From: Serratia odorifera
Lineage (GTDB): Bacteria; Pseudomonadota; Gammaproteobacteria; Enterobacterales; Enterobacteriaceae
Assembly: GCF_900635445.1 (NCBI RefSeq)
Contig: NZ_LR134117.1
Location: 1,860,001-1,924,000 of the forward strand
Length of the DNA: 64,000 nucleotides
Direction of reading: 5' to 3'
Both the position numbers and the translations under genes were made by a program. Under the pieces are notes generated by a model that saw nothing but the letters and a program-made list of their open reading frames with translations, was not told the origin of the DNA and ran no database searches. Of this stretch, positions 8,980 through 18,454 are shown piece by piece; positions within the stretch are counted from its first letter, which is position 1, and each line of letters begins with the position of its first letter.

Positions 8980-10607
8980 CCCCTGGCGAACTACGCCGCC
9001 TGTATTTGATCGTGCGTGTTTTTCTCAGTTATGGCCTGGATGAACTGATTCCCAGGATACGGCTGACGCTGCCGTTGCGTATTGGTCGCCGTCTGCTGTT
9101 CTGGATGCCAAATCGTCACAAGGACAAACCGTTGGGCGAGCGTTTACGGCTGGCATTGCAAGAGCTGGGCCCGGTATGGATCAAGTTTGGCCAGATGATG
9201 TCGACGCGGCGTGATTTGTTCCCGCCGCAGATTGCCGATCAACTGACCCTGTTGCAGGATCGGGTAGCGCCGTTTGACGGCGCGTTGGCGCGCCAGCATA
9301 TTGAACTGGCGATGGGGGGCCCACTGGAACAATGGTTTGACGATTTTGACCAGCAGGCGCTGGCCTCCGCCTCCATTGCCCAGGTGCATACCGCGCGCTT
9401 GAAAAGCAACGGTCAGGAAGTGGTGCTGAAGGTGATTCGTCCCGATATTGGGCCGATTATCAAGGCCGATGTACGCCTGATGTACCGTTTGGCCGGCTGG
9501 GTGCCGAAGCTGTTGCCGGACGGCCGCCGTCTGCGCCCGCGTGAAGTGGTGCGCGAATATGAAAAGACCCTGCTGGATGAGTTGAACCTGCTGCGTGAAG
9601 CGGCGAACGCCATCCAACTGCGCCGTAATTTTGAAGGCAGCCCGATGCTGTACGTGCCGGAAGTCTATTCGGACTACTGTCGCGAAAGTGTGCTGGTGAT
9701 GGAACGCATCTATGGCATACCGGTTTCCGATATCCCTACGCTGGAAAAGCAGGGCACCAACATGAAGCTGCTGGCAGAACGTGGTGTCCAGGTATTCTTT
9801 ACCCAGGTGTTCCGTGACAGCTTTTTCCACGCCGACATGCACCCAGGCAACATATTTGTCAGCTACGAACATCCGGAAGATCCATGCTATATCGGCATCG
9901 ACTGCGGCATCGTCGGTTCCCTTAACAAAGACGACAAGCGCTATCTCGCTGAAAACTTTATTGCTTTCTTTAACCGGGATTATCGCAAGGTGGCGGAGTT
10001 GCACGTTGATTCCGGCTGGGTACCGCGTGATACCAATGTCGAGGACTTTGAGTTTGCCATTCGCACCGTATGCGAGCCCATTTTCGAAAAGCCGCTGGCG
10101 GAAATATCTTTCGGCAACGTATTACTGAACTTGTTTAATACCGCGCGCCGTTTCAATATGGAAGTCCAGCCGCAACTGGTGTTATTACAGAAGACCTTGT
10201 TGTATGTTGAAGGTCTGGGGCGGCAGCTCTACCCGCAACTGGATCTGTGGACCACGGCGAAGCCGTTCCTGGAAAGCTGGCTGCGCGATCAGGTCGGCAT
10301 CCCCGCAGTGGTGCGCGCGCTGAAGGAAAAAGCCCCGTTCTGGGCGGAGAAACTTCCTGAATTACCTGAATTATTTTATGACAGTTTGCAACAGCACAAA
10401 CTGTTGCAACAAAGCGTCGATAAGCTGACTCACCAAATGCAGGCGCAGCGCGTTCGCCAAGGCCAATCACGTTATTTGTTCGGCGTTGGCGCTACACTGT
10501 TAGTCAGTGGCACGATGCTGCTGTTGGGGGGCACCGAGGTGCTCCCGGCCTGGATGATGGCCGGCGGAGTCGTCGCCTGGCTAGTGGGTTGGAAACGCGC
10601 GAGCTGA
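8976..10607 (+). CDS. ubiB: Probable protein kinase/ATPase UbiB
   Basis: An atypical kinase-like ATPase of the ADCK/COQ8 family needed for aerobic ubiquinone synthesis. It has 543 residues (E. coli 546). Visible features are the family KxGQ motif in VWIKFGQMMSTRRDLFP, an alanine-rich nucleotide loop (ALASASIAQVHTA), the lysine strand VVLKVIRP, the HRD-equivalent DSFFHADMHPGNIFV and IGIDCGIVG. Two hydrophobic helices at the C-terminus (YLFGVGATLLVSGTMLLLGG and AWMMAGGVVAWLVGW) anchor it in the inner membrane. It overlaps ubiJ by four bases and completes the operon. Confidence 0.97.
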   Translation: MTPGELRRLYLIVRVFLSYGLDELIPRIRLTLPLRIGRRLLFWMPNRHKDKPLGERLRLALQELGPVWIKFGQMMSTRRDLFPPQIADQLTLLQDRVAPFDGALARQHIELAMGGPLEQWFDDFDQQALASASIAQVHTARLKSNGQEVVLKVIRPDIGPIIKADVRLMYRLAGWVPKLLPDGRRLRPREVVREYEKTLLDELNLLREAANAIQLRRNFEGSPMLYVPEVYSDYCRESVLVMERIYGIPVSDIPTLEKQGTNMKLLAERGVQVFFTQVFRDSFFHADMHPGNIFVSYEHPEDPCYIGIDCGIVGSLNKDDKRYLAENFIAFFNRDYRKVAELHVDSGWVPRDTNVEDFEFAIRTVCEPIFEKPLAEISFGNVLLNLFNTARRFNMEVQPQLVLLQKTLLYVEGLGRQLYPQLDLWTTAKPFLESWLRDQVGIPAVVRALKEKAPFWAEKLPELPELFYDSLQQHKLLQQSVDKLTHQMQAQRVRQGQSRYLFGVGATLLVSGTMLLLGGTEVLPAWMMAGGVVAWLVGWKRAS

Positions 10608-10692
10608 ATATATTCCCCTTTGCCCACGTTCTCGGTGCCGCTGTATGACGAGAATGGCGCTGAGGGGCTCGTAACCTGGTTAAAAATTGCCG

Positions 10693-10698
10693 TATAAT
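10693..10698 (+). promoter_or_regulatory. Candidate -10 element for tatABC
   Basis: A perfect TATAAT lies in the loop of a small inverted repeat (TTGCCG/CGGCAA) 44 bp before tatA. The -35 region around 10670 is weak, so this is a tentative promoter. Confidence 0.45.
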
Positions 10699-10741
10699 GC
10701 GGCAAATTGAAATAACCCCTGTAAAGATAGAGGTAATTGGA

Positions 10742-11002
10742 ATGGGCGGTATTAGTATTTGGCAATTGTTGATCATCGCAGTGATCGTGGTGCTGCTGTT
10801 CGGTACCAATAAACTCCGTACTCTGGGGTCAGATCTCGGTGCATCAATCAAGGGCTTCAAAAAAGCGATTGGCGATGATAATACACCGCCAGCGAACACC
10901 ACTGAAAAAAACAGTCACGATGCTGACTTTACGGCTAAGCCTATCACCGATAAGCAGCCGGAAGCGAAAACTGAAGAGTCGAAGAACAAAGAGCAGGTAT
11001 AA
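10742..11002 (+). CDS. tatA: Sec-independent translocase subunit TatA
   Basis: TatA forms the pore-like or membrane-weakening assembly of the twin-arginine translocase that exports folded proteins. It has 86 residues: one N-terminal membrane helix (ISIWQLLIIAVIVVLLFG), the FGxxKLR hinge (FGTNKLRTLGSDLG), an amphipathic helix ending in GFKKAI, and a charged disordered tail. ATG 10742 was chosen because MGGISIWQ is the family N-terminus and TTGGA lies just upstream. It is followed closely by tatB and tatC. Confidence 0.97.
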   Translation: MGGISIWQLLIIAVIVVLLFGTNKLRTLGSDLGASIKGFKKAIGDDNTPPANTTEKNSHDADFTAKPITDKQPEAKTEESKNKEQV

Positions 11003-11005
11003 ACC

Positions 11006-11551
11006 GTGTTTGACATTGGGTTTAGTGAACTGCTGCTGGTATTGGTAATCGGTTTGGTGGTGCTTGGGCCGGAACGATTGCCAGTCGCGGTAAGAACGGT
11101 TGCGGGCTGGATCCGCGCGCTACGTTCGCTGGCCGCGTCGGTGCAAAACGAACTGTCTCAAGAGTTGAAGCTGCAAGAACTGCAGGACAGTTTGAAAAAG
11201 GCCGAGCAGGCCGGGTTGCAGAATCTGACGCCAGAGCTGAAGGCATCGATGGATGAACTGAAAGATGCGGCTGAATCGCTGAAACGCTCGTATACCGACC
11301 ATGGCGATGACCCTGCTCCGACGATTCATAATCCGCTGGTAACCGAGCCGGAGGCGCTACATGACGGCGTCACCCCTGCTGAGGCGGCAAGTAGCGTGAC
11401 GGCTCCGGCCGCCACGCCTAAAGCAGTGGAAAATGCGCCGCCGGTAGCGCCGCCTGAGTCGCTGCCGGCTGCCGAACACGCGACCAAGGCCAGCATCGAA
11501 CCTGTTGTGGGTAAAACCCCTGCGTCTCACCAACCTAATGGCGATCGTTAA
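11006..11551 (+). CDS. tatB: Sec-independent translocase subunit TatB
   Basis: TatB works with TatC as the twin-arginine signal receptor. It has 181 residues (E. coli 171): MFDIGFSELLLVLVIGLVVLGPERLP is the conserved membrane helix and hinge, followed by an amphipathic segment (VRTVAGWIRALRSLAASVQNEL), a helical charged region, and a Pro/Ala-rich tail from about residue 100 that is poorly conserved in the family. Three bases separate it from tatA and three from tatC. Confidence 0.97.
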   Translation: MFDIGFSELLLVLVIGLVVLGPERLPVAVRTVAGWIRALRSLAASVQNELSQELKLQELQDSLKKAEQAGLQNLTPELKASMDELKDAAESLKRSYTDHGDDPAPTIHNPLVTEPEALHDGVTPAEAASSVTAPAATPKAVENAPPVAPPESLPAAEHATKASIEPVVGKTPASHQPNGDR

Positions 11552-11554
11552 AAC

Positions 11555-12325
11555 ATGGCTGTTGAAGAAACCCAGCCGCTTATCAGTCATCTGATTGAAC
11601 TGCGTAAGCGTCTGTTGAACTCGATTATCAGCGTACTGGTGATTTTTATCGCATTGGTGTTTTTTGCCAATGATATTTACCAGCTGGTTTCTGCACCGTT
11701 AATCAAGCAGCTGCCCGCAGGGGCCAGTATGATAGCCACCGACGTGGCCTCGCCTTTCTTTACGCCGATCAAACTGACGATGATTGTTTCGGTGTTCGTT
11801 TCTGCCCCGGTCATTCTGTATCAGGTTTGGGCATTTATCGCTCCGGCGCTGTATAAACACGAACGTCGCCTGATGATGCCGCTGCTGTTTTCCAGCAGCC
11901 TGCTGTTCTATCTGGGCATGGCATTTGCCTATTTCATCGTGTTCCCGCTGGCGTTTGGTTTTTTTGCCAAAACCGCGCCGGTTGGCGTACTGATTGCTAC
12001 CGATATCAATAACTATCTTGATTTCGTCATGGCGCTGTTTATGGCCTTTGGCGTGGCGTTTGAAGTGCCGGTGGCAATCATTCTACTTTGCTGGAGCGGT
12101 GTCACCACGCCTGAAGATCTGCGCAAGAAGCGGCCTTACGTTCTGGTCGGGGCTTTTGTGGTAGGAATGCTGCTGACGCCGCCGGACGTATTTTCGCAAA
12201 CTCTGTTGGCGATCCCGATGTACTTGTTGTTTGAAGTCGGGGTGTTCTGCGCCAGGTTCTACGTTGGCAAGCGCCGGCCACAGCCGGAAGAAGAAGACGA
12301 GGGTGATGAGCACCCGGTGCCTTGA
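11555..12325 (+). CDS. tatC: Sec-independent translocase subunit TatC
   Basis: TatC is the polytopic core of the Tat translocon that binds twin-arginine signal peptides. It has 256 residues with six predicted helices; PLISHLIELRKRLL is the conserved cytoplasmic N-terminal motif, with FFTPIKLT, LYQVWAFIAPALYKHERR and the acidic FGVAFEVPV region also seen. The C-terminal tail is strongly acidic. It ends the tatABC unit, and a terminator hairpin follows. Confidence 0.98.
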   Translation: MAVEETQPLISHLIELRKRLLNSIISVLVIFIALVFFANDIYQLVSAPLIKQLPAGASMIATDVASPFFTPIKLTMIVSVFVSAPVILYQVWAFIAPALYKHERRLMMPLLFSSSLLFYLGMAFAYFIVFPLAFGFFAKTAPVGVLIATDINNYLDFVMALFMAFGVAFEVPVAIILLCWSGVTTPEDLRKKRPYVLVGAFVVGMLLTPPDVFSQTLLAIPMYLLFEVGVFCARFYVGKRRPQPEEEDEGDEHPVP

Positions 12326-12337
12326 TCTGTTTCTCTG

Positions 12338-12361
12338 AACCGCCCTGATTGGGCGGTTTTT
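12338..12361 (+). terminator. Terminator between tatC and tatD
   Basis: AACCGCCC and GGGCGGTT form a perfect 8-bp stem with a TGATT loop, running into a T tract, 12 bp after tatC. It should reduce read-through into tatD. Confidence 0.85.
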
Positions 12362-12375
12362 GCTTTGGAAAAACC

Positions 12376-13160
12376 ATGTTTGATATTGGCGTTAATCTGA
12401 CCAGTTCTCAATTTGCCAAAGATGGCGCACAGGTAGTGGATCGCGCCGCGTCAGGCTGGCGTAACCGGTATGCTGATAACCGGCACCTGCGTACAGGAAA
12501 GTCTGGCCGCCAGCGCGCTGGCGCAAGATTATCGCGATTATTGCTGGTCGACTGCCGGTGTGCATCCTCATCATGCCAGTGAATGGAATACGCAGACCGC
12601 CGAGCAGCTACGGGCGTTGGCCGGTAGGCCAGAGGTGGTGGCAATCGGTGAATGTGGATTGGATTTCAATCGAAACTTTTCTACGCCCGACCAACAGGAA
12701 GCGGCATTCAGCGCGCAGTTGGCGTTAGCTGCCGATTTGCAGATGCCGGTGTTTCTGCATTGCCGTGAAGCGCACTCGCGATTTGTTGCACTGCTGTCGC
12801 CATGGCTGGATAAATTGCCCGCTGCCGTAGTGCATTGTTTTACCGGTACGGCAGAAGAGTTAACGGACTGTTTGTCCCTTGGGTTGTCCGTCGGCATTAC
12901 CGGCTGGGTATGCGACGAGCGGCGTGGATTGGCGTTGCGCGCATTATTGCCGCAGATCCCGGCGGACCGTTTGCTGTTGGAAACCGATGCTCCCCTATCT
13001 GCTGCCACGGGATTTACAGCCCAAACCGGCATCTCGCCGCAACGAACCGGGTTTTTTGCCCCACCTTGTCCGACAGGTCGCCGCCTGGCGGCAGGAAGAT
13101 CCTCAGTGGCTGGGGCAGATAACCGATCAAAATGCGCGCCGCATCTTCCAATTGACCTGA
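12376..13160 (+). CDS. tatD: 3'-5' ssDNA/RNA exonuclease TatD (two frameshifts)
   Basis: TatD is a metal-dependent nuclease of the amidohydrolase fold linked to DNA repair and RNA quality control; it is not needed for Tat export. Three frames together give one full protein of about 260 residues: MFDIGVNLTSSQFAKD, then MLITGTCVQESL, TAGVHPHHASEW, IGECGLDFNRNFS, FLHCREAH, VVHCFTGT and LLLETDAP, and finally LLPRDLQPKPASRRNEP to a stop at 13160. One extra G near 12447-12451 and one extra C in the run at 12992-12995 explain both shifts. Two independent lesions in one gene could mean a pseudogene, but similar one-base faults occur throughout this sequence. Confidence 0.85.
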
Positions 13161-13197
13161 GTAAGCCGCTATCGGGCACAAAACACGCCCGCTACGT

Positions 13198-13686
13198 TTA
13201 CATTTTTTCGAACTGGCGATTATCCAGGCTTTGTGTGACCTGTTTATTGATCAGGTTAAGTAGCAGCATCGAGCGAGCTTCACCGTCGGGTTCGGTGTAA
13301 ATCGCGTGCAGCCCTTCGAACACGCCGTCGGTAATCAGCACGGTATCGCCCGGCTGTGGCGTTTCCGGATCGACATAGCTGTCGCTGGTATGTGCCCGCA
13401 GTTCTTCTATTACCTTGAGTGGAATCATCGTCGGTAGTGAACCGAAACGCACAAAGTGGCTGACGCCGCGCGTGGCGCTGATGGTGGTGGTATGGATGCG
13501 CTCAGGGTCAAATTCCACAAACAGGTAATTGGGGAACAGGGGTTCGCTGACCGCGGTACGTTTGCCACGCACGATTTTTTCCAGCGTAATGATCGGACTC
13601 AGGCAGTTCACCGCCTGCCGTTCCAAATGTTCCTGCGCCCGCAACAGCTGGCCGCGTTTGCAATACAGTAGATACCAAGATTCCAT
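13198..13686 (-). CDS. rfaH: Transcription/translation regulator RfaH
   Basis: A NusG paralogue that binds paused RNA polymerase at ops sites and suppresses termination in long surface-polysaccharide operons. It has 162 residues, the E. coli length. The NGN domain starts SWYLLYCKRGQLLRAQEHL and includes NYLFVEFDPE and HFVRFG; the C-terminal KOW-type domain has GDTVLITDGVFEGLHAIY. It is convergent with tatD and divergent from pepE. I see no ops element inside this window. Confidence 0.97.
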   Translation of the reverse strand: MESWYLLYCKRGQLLRAQEHLERQAVNCLSPIITLEKIVRGKRTAVSEPLFPNYLFVEFDPERIHTTTISATRGVSHFVRFGSLPTMIPLKVIEELRAHTSDSYVDPETPQPGDTVLITDGVFEGLHAIYTEPDGEARSMLLLNLINKQVTQSLDNRQFEKM

Positions 13687-13929
13687 AATTTCACATGCCT
13701 TTCAGTCAGCAGGTAAGCATAACAAAAGCTATTACGGATACCTAGTGAAGCGAATTCGCGCGCTATGTGCGTCTATCTGTTTGAATTGGCAGCTTTTGCG
13801 CCTTGTCACACTCTTTGCCAACCTGCTCGGGTATAACAGGGGGCTAAAAATTTGTTACCGTGACAGTATGGCAAGCTGGCGCTGTTGCCTATGTGACGCT
13901 ATTCATCATTCTACGAACGAGGGAGAGAA

Positions 13930-14655
13930 ATGGAGCTATTTCTGCTGAGTAACGGCAAACTTTCAGGTGAATCCGAACTGTTGGGGTATGCCAAGCCTCA
14001 GTTGCGGGCGATGATTGAGCGCCGTAACATCACTTCAGCGCTGTTGATTCCCTATGCGCTTATCCGCAGTGATTACGATCAAAGGGCCGAGGAATTGGCA
14101 CAAACGCTGGGTATCGCGGTCAGCAGCATTCATCATGCGGCATCGCCGGCAGCGGCTATCGAGCAGGCTGAATGTATTCTGATCAGCGGCGGTAATACCT
14201 GGATGCTGAACCAGCAACTGCATGAGCAGGGGCTGATCGTGCCTATCCAGCGTGCGGTACGCGAGCGTAATGTGCCTTATGTCGGCTGGAGTGCCGGTTG
14301 TAACGTGGCGACGCCAAGTATTCGCACCACCAATGATATGCCGGTGCGCAACAGCGTGGTGTTGCCGGCGCTGGGGCTGTTTCCGCTGCAAATCAACCCG
14401 CACTATATTGACGCGCATATCAGCGGGCATATGGGGGAAACGCGTGATGAACGTTTGGCGGAGTTCTGTGCGGTGAATCCGAGTGAATCGGTGGTGGCGT
14501 TGCGTGAGGGCAGTCTGCTGCGAGTCAGCGGCAACGATCTGCATTATTTCAGCGCGCGCGAGCAGGGTTTCAAGATTTTCCGCCATGGGCAGGAGCCGCA
14601 GGAATATCACGATACGCTGGCATTGCGCCCGCTGGTGTCGTTTGATTGTCACTGA
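13930..14655 (+). CDS. pepE: Dipeptidase E (alpha-aspartyl dipeptidase)
   Basis: A cytoplasmic S51 serine peptidase that hydrolyses dipeptides with N-terminal aspartate. The nucleophile elbow is GWSAGCN with Ser121; other family features are MELFLLSNGKL at the N-terminus, ILISGGNTWMLNQQL, and NPHYIDAHISGHMGETRDERL. It has 241 residues, slightly longer than E. coli PepE (229). GAGGGAGAG precedes the ATG. It lies between rfaH and ubiD, where E. coli K-12 has no gene, so it was placed here in this lineage or lost from this site elsewhere. Base use looks like that of its neighbours. Confidence 0.93.
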   Translation: MELFLLSNGKLSGESELLGYAKPQLRAMIERRNITSALLIPYALIRSDYDQRAEELAQTLGIAVSSIHHAASPAAAIEQAECILISGGNTWMLNQQLHEQGLIVPIQRAVRERNVPYVGWSAGCNVATPSIRTTNDMPVRNSVVLPALGLFPLQINPHYIDAHISGHMGETRDERLAEFCAVNPSESVVALREGSLLRVSGNDLHYFSAREQGFKIFRHGQEPQEYHDTLALRPLVSFDCH

Positions 14656-14744
14656 CAGAGTGTCGAAGCATCGCCCTTTGTTTAACAAAATTGCAGCAAC
14701 AACCGTGAAGAGGGCTTATAATGCCCTCCTCACTGGCCGTTATA

Positions 14745-16241
14745 ATGATCAGCATGAAATACCGTGACTTACGCGATTTCCTCTCGTTGCTGGAAAAGAG
14801 AGGGGAACTAAAACGCATCAGCCAGCCGATCGATCCCTATCTGGAAATGACAGAAATTGCCGATCGCACGTTGCGTGCGGGCGGCCCGGCGCTGCTGTTC
14901 GAAAACCCGAAAGGTTACGACATGCCGGTGCTGTGCAATCTGTTCGGCACCGCCAATCGCGTGGCGATGGGCATGGGCCAGGAAGACGTCAGCGCGCTGC
15001 GTGACGTGGGCAAGTTGCTGGCTTTCCTGAAAGAGCCAGAGCCGCCGAAAGGCTTCCGCGATCTGTTCGACAAGATGCCGAAGTTTAAACAAGTACTGAA
15101 TATGCCGACCAAGGTATTGGGTTCCGCACCCTGTCAGGAGCAGGTGTGGCAAGGGGATGACGTCGATCTCGGCCGCATTCCGGTGATGCACTGCTGGCCG
15201 GAAGACGCCGCGCCGCTGATCACCTGGGGCCTGACCGTTACCCGCGGGCCGCACAAGGAGCGTCAAAATCTTGGTATCTATCGTCAGCAGGTGCTGGGCA
15301 AGAACAAGGTCATCATGCGCTGGCTGTCGCATCGTGGCGGCGCGCTGGATTATCTGGAATGGTGTCAGGCGCATCCCGGTGAGCGTTTCCCGGTGGCGGT
15401 GGCGTTGGGAGCCGATCCGGCGACCATTCTTGGTGCGGTGACGCCGGTGCCGGACAACCTGTCCGAATACGCCTTCGCCGGGCTGTTGCGTGGTAACAAG
15501 ACCGAAGTGGTCAAGTGCATCTCCAACGATCTCGAAGTCCCTGCCAGTGCGGAAATCGTCCTTGAAGGCTATATCGAGCCGGGCGAGATGGCACCTGAAG
15601 GCCCGTACGGTGACCATACCGGTTATTACAACGAGATCGACCATTTCCCAGTATTCACCGTCACCCATATCACCCAGCGTCGCGATGCCATTTATCATTC
15701 GACTTACACTGGCCGTCCACCGGACGAGCCGGCAGTAATGGGGGTGGCGCTGAACGAAGTGTTCGTGCCGATCCTGCAAAAGCAGTTCCCGGAAATCGTC
15801 GACTTCTATTTGCCGCCGGAGGGCTGTTCGTACCGCCTGGCCGTGGTGACCATCAAAAAACAGTATCCTGGTCACGCCAAGCGAGTGATGATGGGGGTCT
15901 GGTCGTTCCTGCGTCAGTTTATGTACACCAAGTTTGTCATTATCTGCGACGACGACGTCAACGCACGTGACTGGAATGATGTGATTTGGGCGATCACCAC
16001 ACGAATGGATCCGGCAAGGGATACCGTGATGGTGGAGAATACGCCAATCGATTATCTGGACTTCGCCTCGCCGGTTTCCGGGCTGGGATCGAAGATGGGG
16101 CTGGACGCCACCAATAAATGGCCGGGTGAAACCCAGCGCGAGTGGGGCCGTCCGATCCAGATGGATGAAAAGGTGCGCGCGCGCGTCGATGAAATCTGGG
16201 ATGAGCTCGCAATTTTCAGTGACAGAGAACCGACATTATAA
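14745..16241 (+). CDS. ubiD: 3-octaprenyl-4-hydroxybenzoate decarboxylase UbiD
   Basis: A prenylated-FMN-dependent decarboxylase that removes the carboxyl group of the ubiquinone ring precursor. It has 498 residues if started at ATG 14745, against 497 in E. coli; MKYRDLRDFLSLLEKRGELKRI is preserved whichever nearby ATG is used (14721, 14745 or 14754). Seen: FENPKGYDMPVLCNLFGT, NLGIYRQQV, the active-site stretch ending MAPEGPYGDHTGYY, and ICDDDVNARDWNDVIWAI. It lies upstream of fre as in E. coli. The prenyl-FMN synthase UbiX is not in the window. Confidence 0.96.
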   Translation: MISMKYRDLRDFLSLLEKRGELKRISQPIDPYLEMTEIADRTLRAGGPALLFENPKGYDMPVLCNLFGTANRVAMGMGQEDVSALRDVGKLLAFLKEPEPPKGFRDLFDKMPKFKQVLNMPTKVLGSAPCQEQVWQGDDVDLGRIPVMHCWPEDAAPLITWGLTVTRGPHKERQNLGIYRQQVLGKNKVIMRWLSHRGGALDYLEWCQAHPGERFPVAVALGADPATILGAVTPVPDNLSEYAFAGLLRGNKTEVVKCISNDLEVPASAEIVLEGYIEPGEMAPEGPYGDHTGYYNEIDHFPVFTVTHITQRRDAIYHSTYTGRPPDEPAVMGVALNEVFVPILQKQFPEIVDFYLPPEGCSYRLAVVTIKKQYPGHAKRVMMGVWSFLRQFMYTKFVIICDDDVNARDWNDVIWAITTRMDPARDTVMVENTPIDYLDFASPVSGLGSKMGLDATNKWPGETQREWGRPIQMDEKVRARVDEIWDELAIFSDREPTL

Positions 16242-16415
16242 TGTAGCCAACGTAATTGGAGTGGCATTGCGGCGGTAACGCAACGCATTCCTGACCGCTT
16301 ACTCGCGTAAGAGGCTGGGGTGTGTGGGGAAGCCAACGAAGATGCGGCTGCAACTATGGTGGGTATGTCAGGCTTTGTTCTCAGTTTTGCATAGATGACC
16401 CGACAGAGGGAACGC

Positions 16416-17117
16416 ATGACAATATTGAGCTGTACAGTGACCTCGGTAGAGGCCATTACCGATACCGTTTATCGGGTACGTCTGGTGCCGGAAGCGCCGG
16501 TTTCATTCAAGGCAGGACAATATCTGATGGTGGTGATGGACGAGCGCGACAAGCGTCCGTTTTCGCTGGCCTCAACCCCGAAGCAGCAGGATTATATCGA
16601 GCTGCACATCGGCGCATCAGAACTGAATCTGTATGCCATGGCGGTGATGGATCGTATCTTGAAAGAGCAGGCGATTAACGTGGATATGCCGCACGGCGAT
16701 GCCTGGCTGCGTGAAGACGGCAGTCGTCCGCTGGTGTTGATTGCCGGCGGCACCGGTTTTTCCTACGTGCGTTCGATCTTGCTGACCGCGTTGGAACAGC
16801 AGCCTAATCGCGAGGTTTCCATCTATTGGGGCGGGCGCGAACTGAAGCATCTGTACGATCTGAGCGAACTGGAAGCGCTGTCGCTGCAACACCCCAACCT
16901 GAACGTGATCCCGGTGGTCGAACAGCCTGAAGCCGAGTGGCGTGGCCGTAGCGGTACCGTGTTGAGCGCAGTATTGCAGGATTTCGGTTCGCTGGCAGGG
17001 CATGATATTTATATTGCCGGTCGGTTTGAAATGGCGAAGATTGCACGTGAACGTTTCTGTGCTGAACGCGGTGCACAAGAAGCGCGCATGTTCGGCGATG
17101 CCTTTTCGTTTATTTGA
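16416..17117 (+). CDS. fre: NAD(P)H-flavin reductase Fre
   Basis: It reduces free flavins with NAD(P)H; in E. coli the product supplies reduced flavin to several oxidoreductases. The 233 residues match the E. coli length, with the flavin-binding motif RPFSLAS in the N-terminal barrel, the nucleotide-binding GGTGFSYVRS and the C-terminal IYIAGRFEMAK and FGDAFSFI. ATG 16416 follows GAGGGA; an in-frame ATG 21 bases upstream is less likely. It is convergent with fadA. Confidence 0.97.
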   Translation: MTILSCTVTSVEAITDTVYRVRLVPEAPVSFKAGQYLMVVMDERDKRPFSLASTPKQQDYIELHIGASELNLYAMAVMDRILKEQAINVDMPHGDAWLREDGSRPLVLIAGGTGFSYVRSILLTALEQQPNREVSIYWGGRELKHLYDLSELEALSLQHPNLNVIPVVEQPEAEWRGRSGTVLSAVLQDFGSLAGHDIYIAGRFEMAKIARERFCAERGAQEARMFGDAFSFI

Positions 17118-17188
17118 TCGACATGTGATGTATCAGTAGGGTGGCCCGGCGCTGCCCTATTTTTTTGCCTGTACCAAACGGCAGGCAT

Positions 17189-17213
17189 AAAAAACCCGCC
17201 CCTGACAGGCGGG
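17189..17213 (-). terminator. fadBA terminator
   Basis: On the minus strand, CCCGCC and GGCGGG close a 7-base loop followed by six Ts, about 70 bp beyond the fadA stop. Confidence 0.75.
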
Positions 17214-17280
17214 AAGTACGGCAACAAAACGTGCGCGACGACCCGGCATTGGCTGCCGGAATCGCCGAAGATAGACACAG

Positions 17281-18444
17281 CTATACGCGTTCAAATACCG
17301 TGGCGATCCCCTGACCCAGGCCGATGCACATGGTCGCCAGACCAAACTGCACGTCCCGGCGCTCCATCAGGTTCAGCAAGGTGGTAGAAATACGCGATCC
17401 GGAGCAGCCCAATGGGTGCCCAAGGGCGATGGCGCCGCCGTTCAGGTTGACCTTGTCGTCGAGGCTGTCGAGCAACCCCAGATCCTTGATGCAGGGCAAT
17501 GACTGAGCGGCAAAGGCTTCGTTCAGTTCGAACAGGCCAATGTCCTGTATGCTCAGACCGGCGCGCTTTAGCGCCAGTTGGCTGGCGGGTACCGGGCCAT
17601 AACCCATGATGGAAGGATCGCAGCCGACCACCGCCATCGAGCGGATGCGTGCCCGCGCTTTCAGGCCGAGCGCGTTGGCACGTGACTCACTCATAAGCAG
17701 CATGGCGGATGCACCATCGGACAGGGCTGACGACGTACCGGCAGTAACCGTTCCGTTGACCGGATCAAAGGCCGGACGCAGTGCGGCCAGACTTTCGACG
17801 GTCGTTTCTGGGCGGATTACTTCGTCATAGTCGTAGCGGGTCAGCACCCCGTCGGCATCGTGGCCGGTGGTGGCAATGATTTCCGCTTTAAAGTGGCCAG
17901 ACTGGGTTGCCGCATAGGCGCGCTGATGCGAGCGGGCAGCAAACTCATCCTGCATTTGACGGCTGATATTATGCATCTTGGCCAGCATTTCGGCGGTCAG
18001 CCCCATCATGCCGGCGGCTTTCGCTACCGATCGGCTCAGTCCGGGGTGAAAATCCACGCCGTGGTTCATCGGCACGTGACCCATGTGTTCCACGCCGCCA
18101 ATCAGACTGACATGCGCGTCGCCCACCATAATGGCGCGTGCGGCGTCATGCAGCGCCTGCATGGAGGAGCCGCACAGGCGGTTGACCGTCACCGCCGGCA
18201 CGGTATGTGGGATCTCCGCCAGTAATGCGGCGTTACGGGCGATGTTAAAACCCTGTTCCAGGGTTTGCTGTACGCAGCCCCAATAAATGTCATCAATGGC
18301 CGTGGCGTCCAGCGCCGGGTTGCGGCTCAGTACGGCGCGCATCAGGTGGGCCGACAGATCTTCGGCGCGAACCTGCCGGAAAGCCCCCCCTTTGGAACGG
18401 CCCATCGGCGTGCGAACGGCATCAACAATCACTACATTTTCCAT
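17281..18444 (-). CDS. fadA: 3-ketoacyl-CoA thiolase FadA
   Basis: The beta subunit of the aerobic fatty-acid oxidation complex, cleaving 3-ketoacyl-CoA with CoA to acetyl-CoA and a shortened acyl-CoA. It has 387 residues, the same as E. coli. The acyl-accepting cysteine is in NRLCGSSMQALHDA near residue 91; the second active site has NLNGGAIALGHPLGCSGSR and the catalytic cysteine in MCIGLGQG. The start MENVVIVDAVRTPMGRSKGG was chosen by homology, with the fadB stop about 10 bases upstream. It is co-transcribed with fadB. Confidence 0.98.
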   Translation of the reverse strand: MENVVIVDAVRTPMGRSKGGAFRQVRAEDLSAHLMRAVLSRNPALDATAIDDIYWGCVQQTLEQGFNIARNAALLAEIPHTVPAVTVNRLCGSSMQALHDAARAIMVGDAHVSLIGGVEHMGHVPMNHGVDFHPGLSRSVAKAAGMMGLTAEMLAKMHNISRQMQDEFAARSHQRAYAATQSGHFKAEIIATTGHDADGVLTRYDYDEVIRPETTVESLAALRPAFDPVNGTVTAGTSSALSDGASAMLLMSESRANALGLKARARIRSMAVVGCDPSIMGYGPVPASQLALKRAGLSIQDIGLFELNEAFAAQSLPCIKDLGLLDSLDDKVNLNGGAIALGHPLGCSGSRISTTLLNLMERRDVQFGLATMCIGLGQGIATVFERV

Positions 18445-18454
18445 CTTTACGACC

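Noticed and set aside
14035..14688. A 217-codon minus-strand frame opposite pepE.
   Set aside because: Shadow of pepE, which has the catalytic motif and a good ribosome site.
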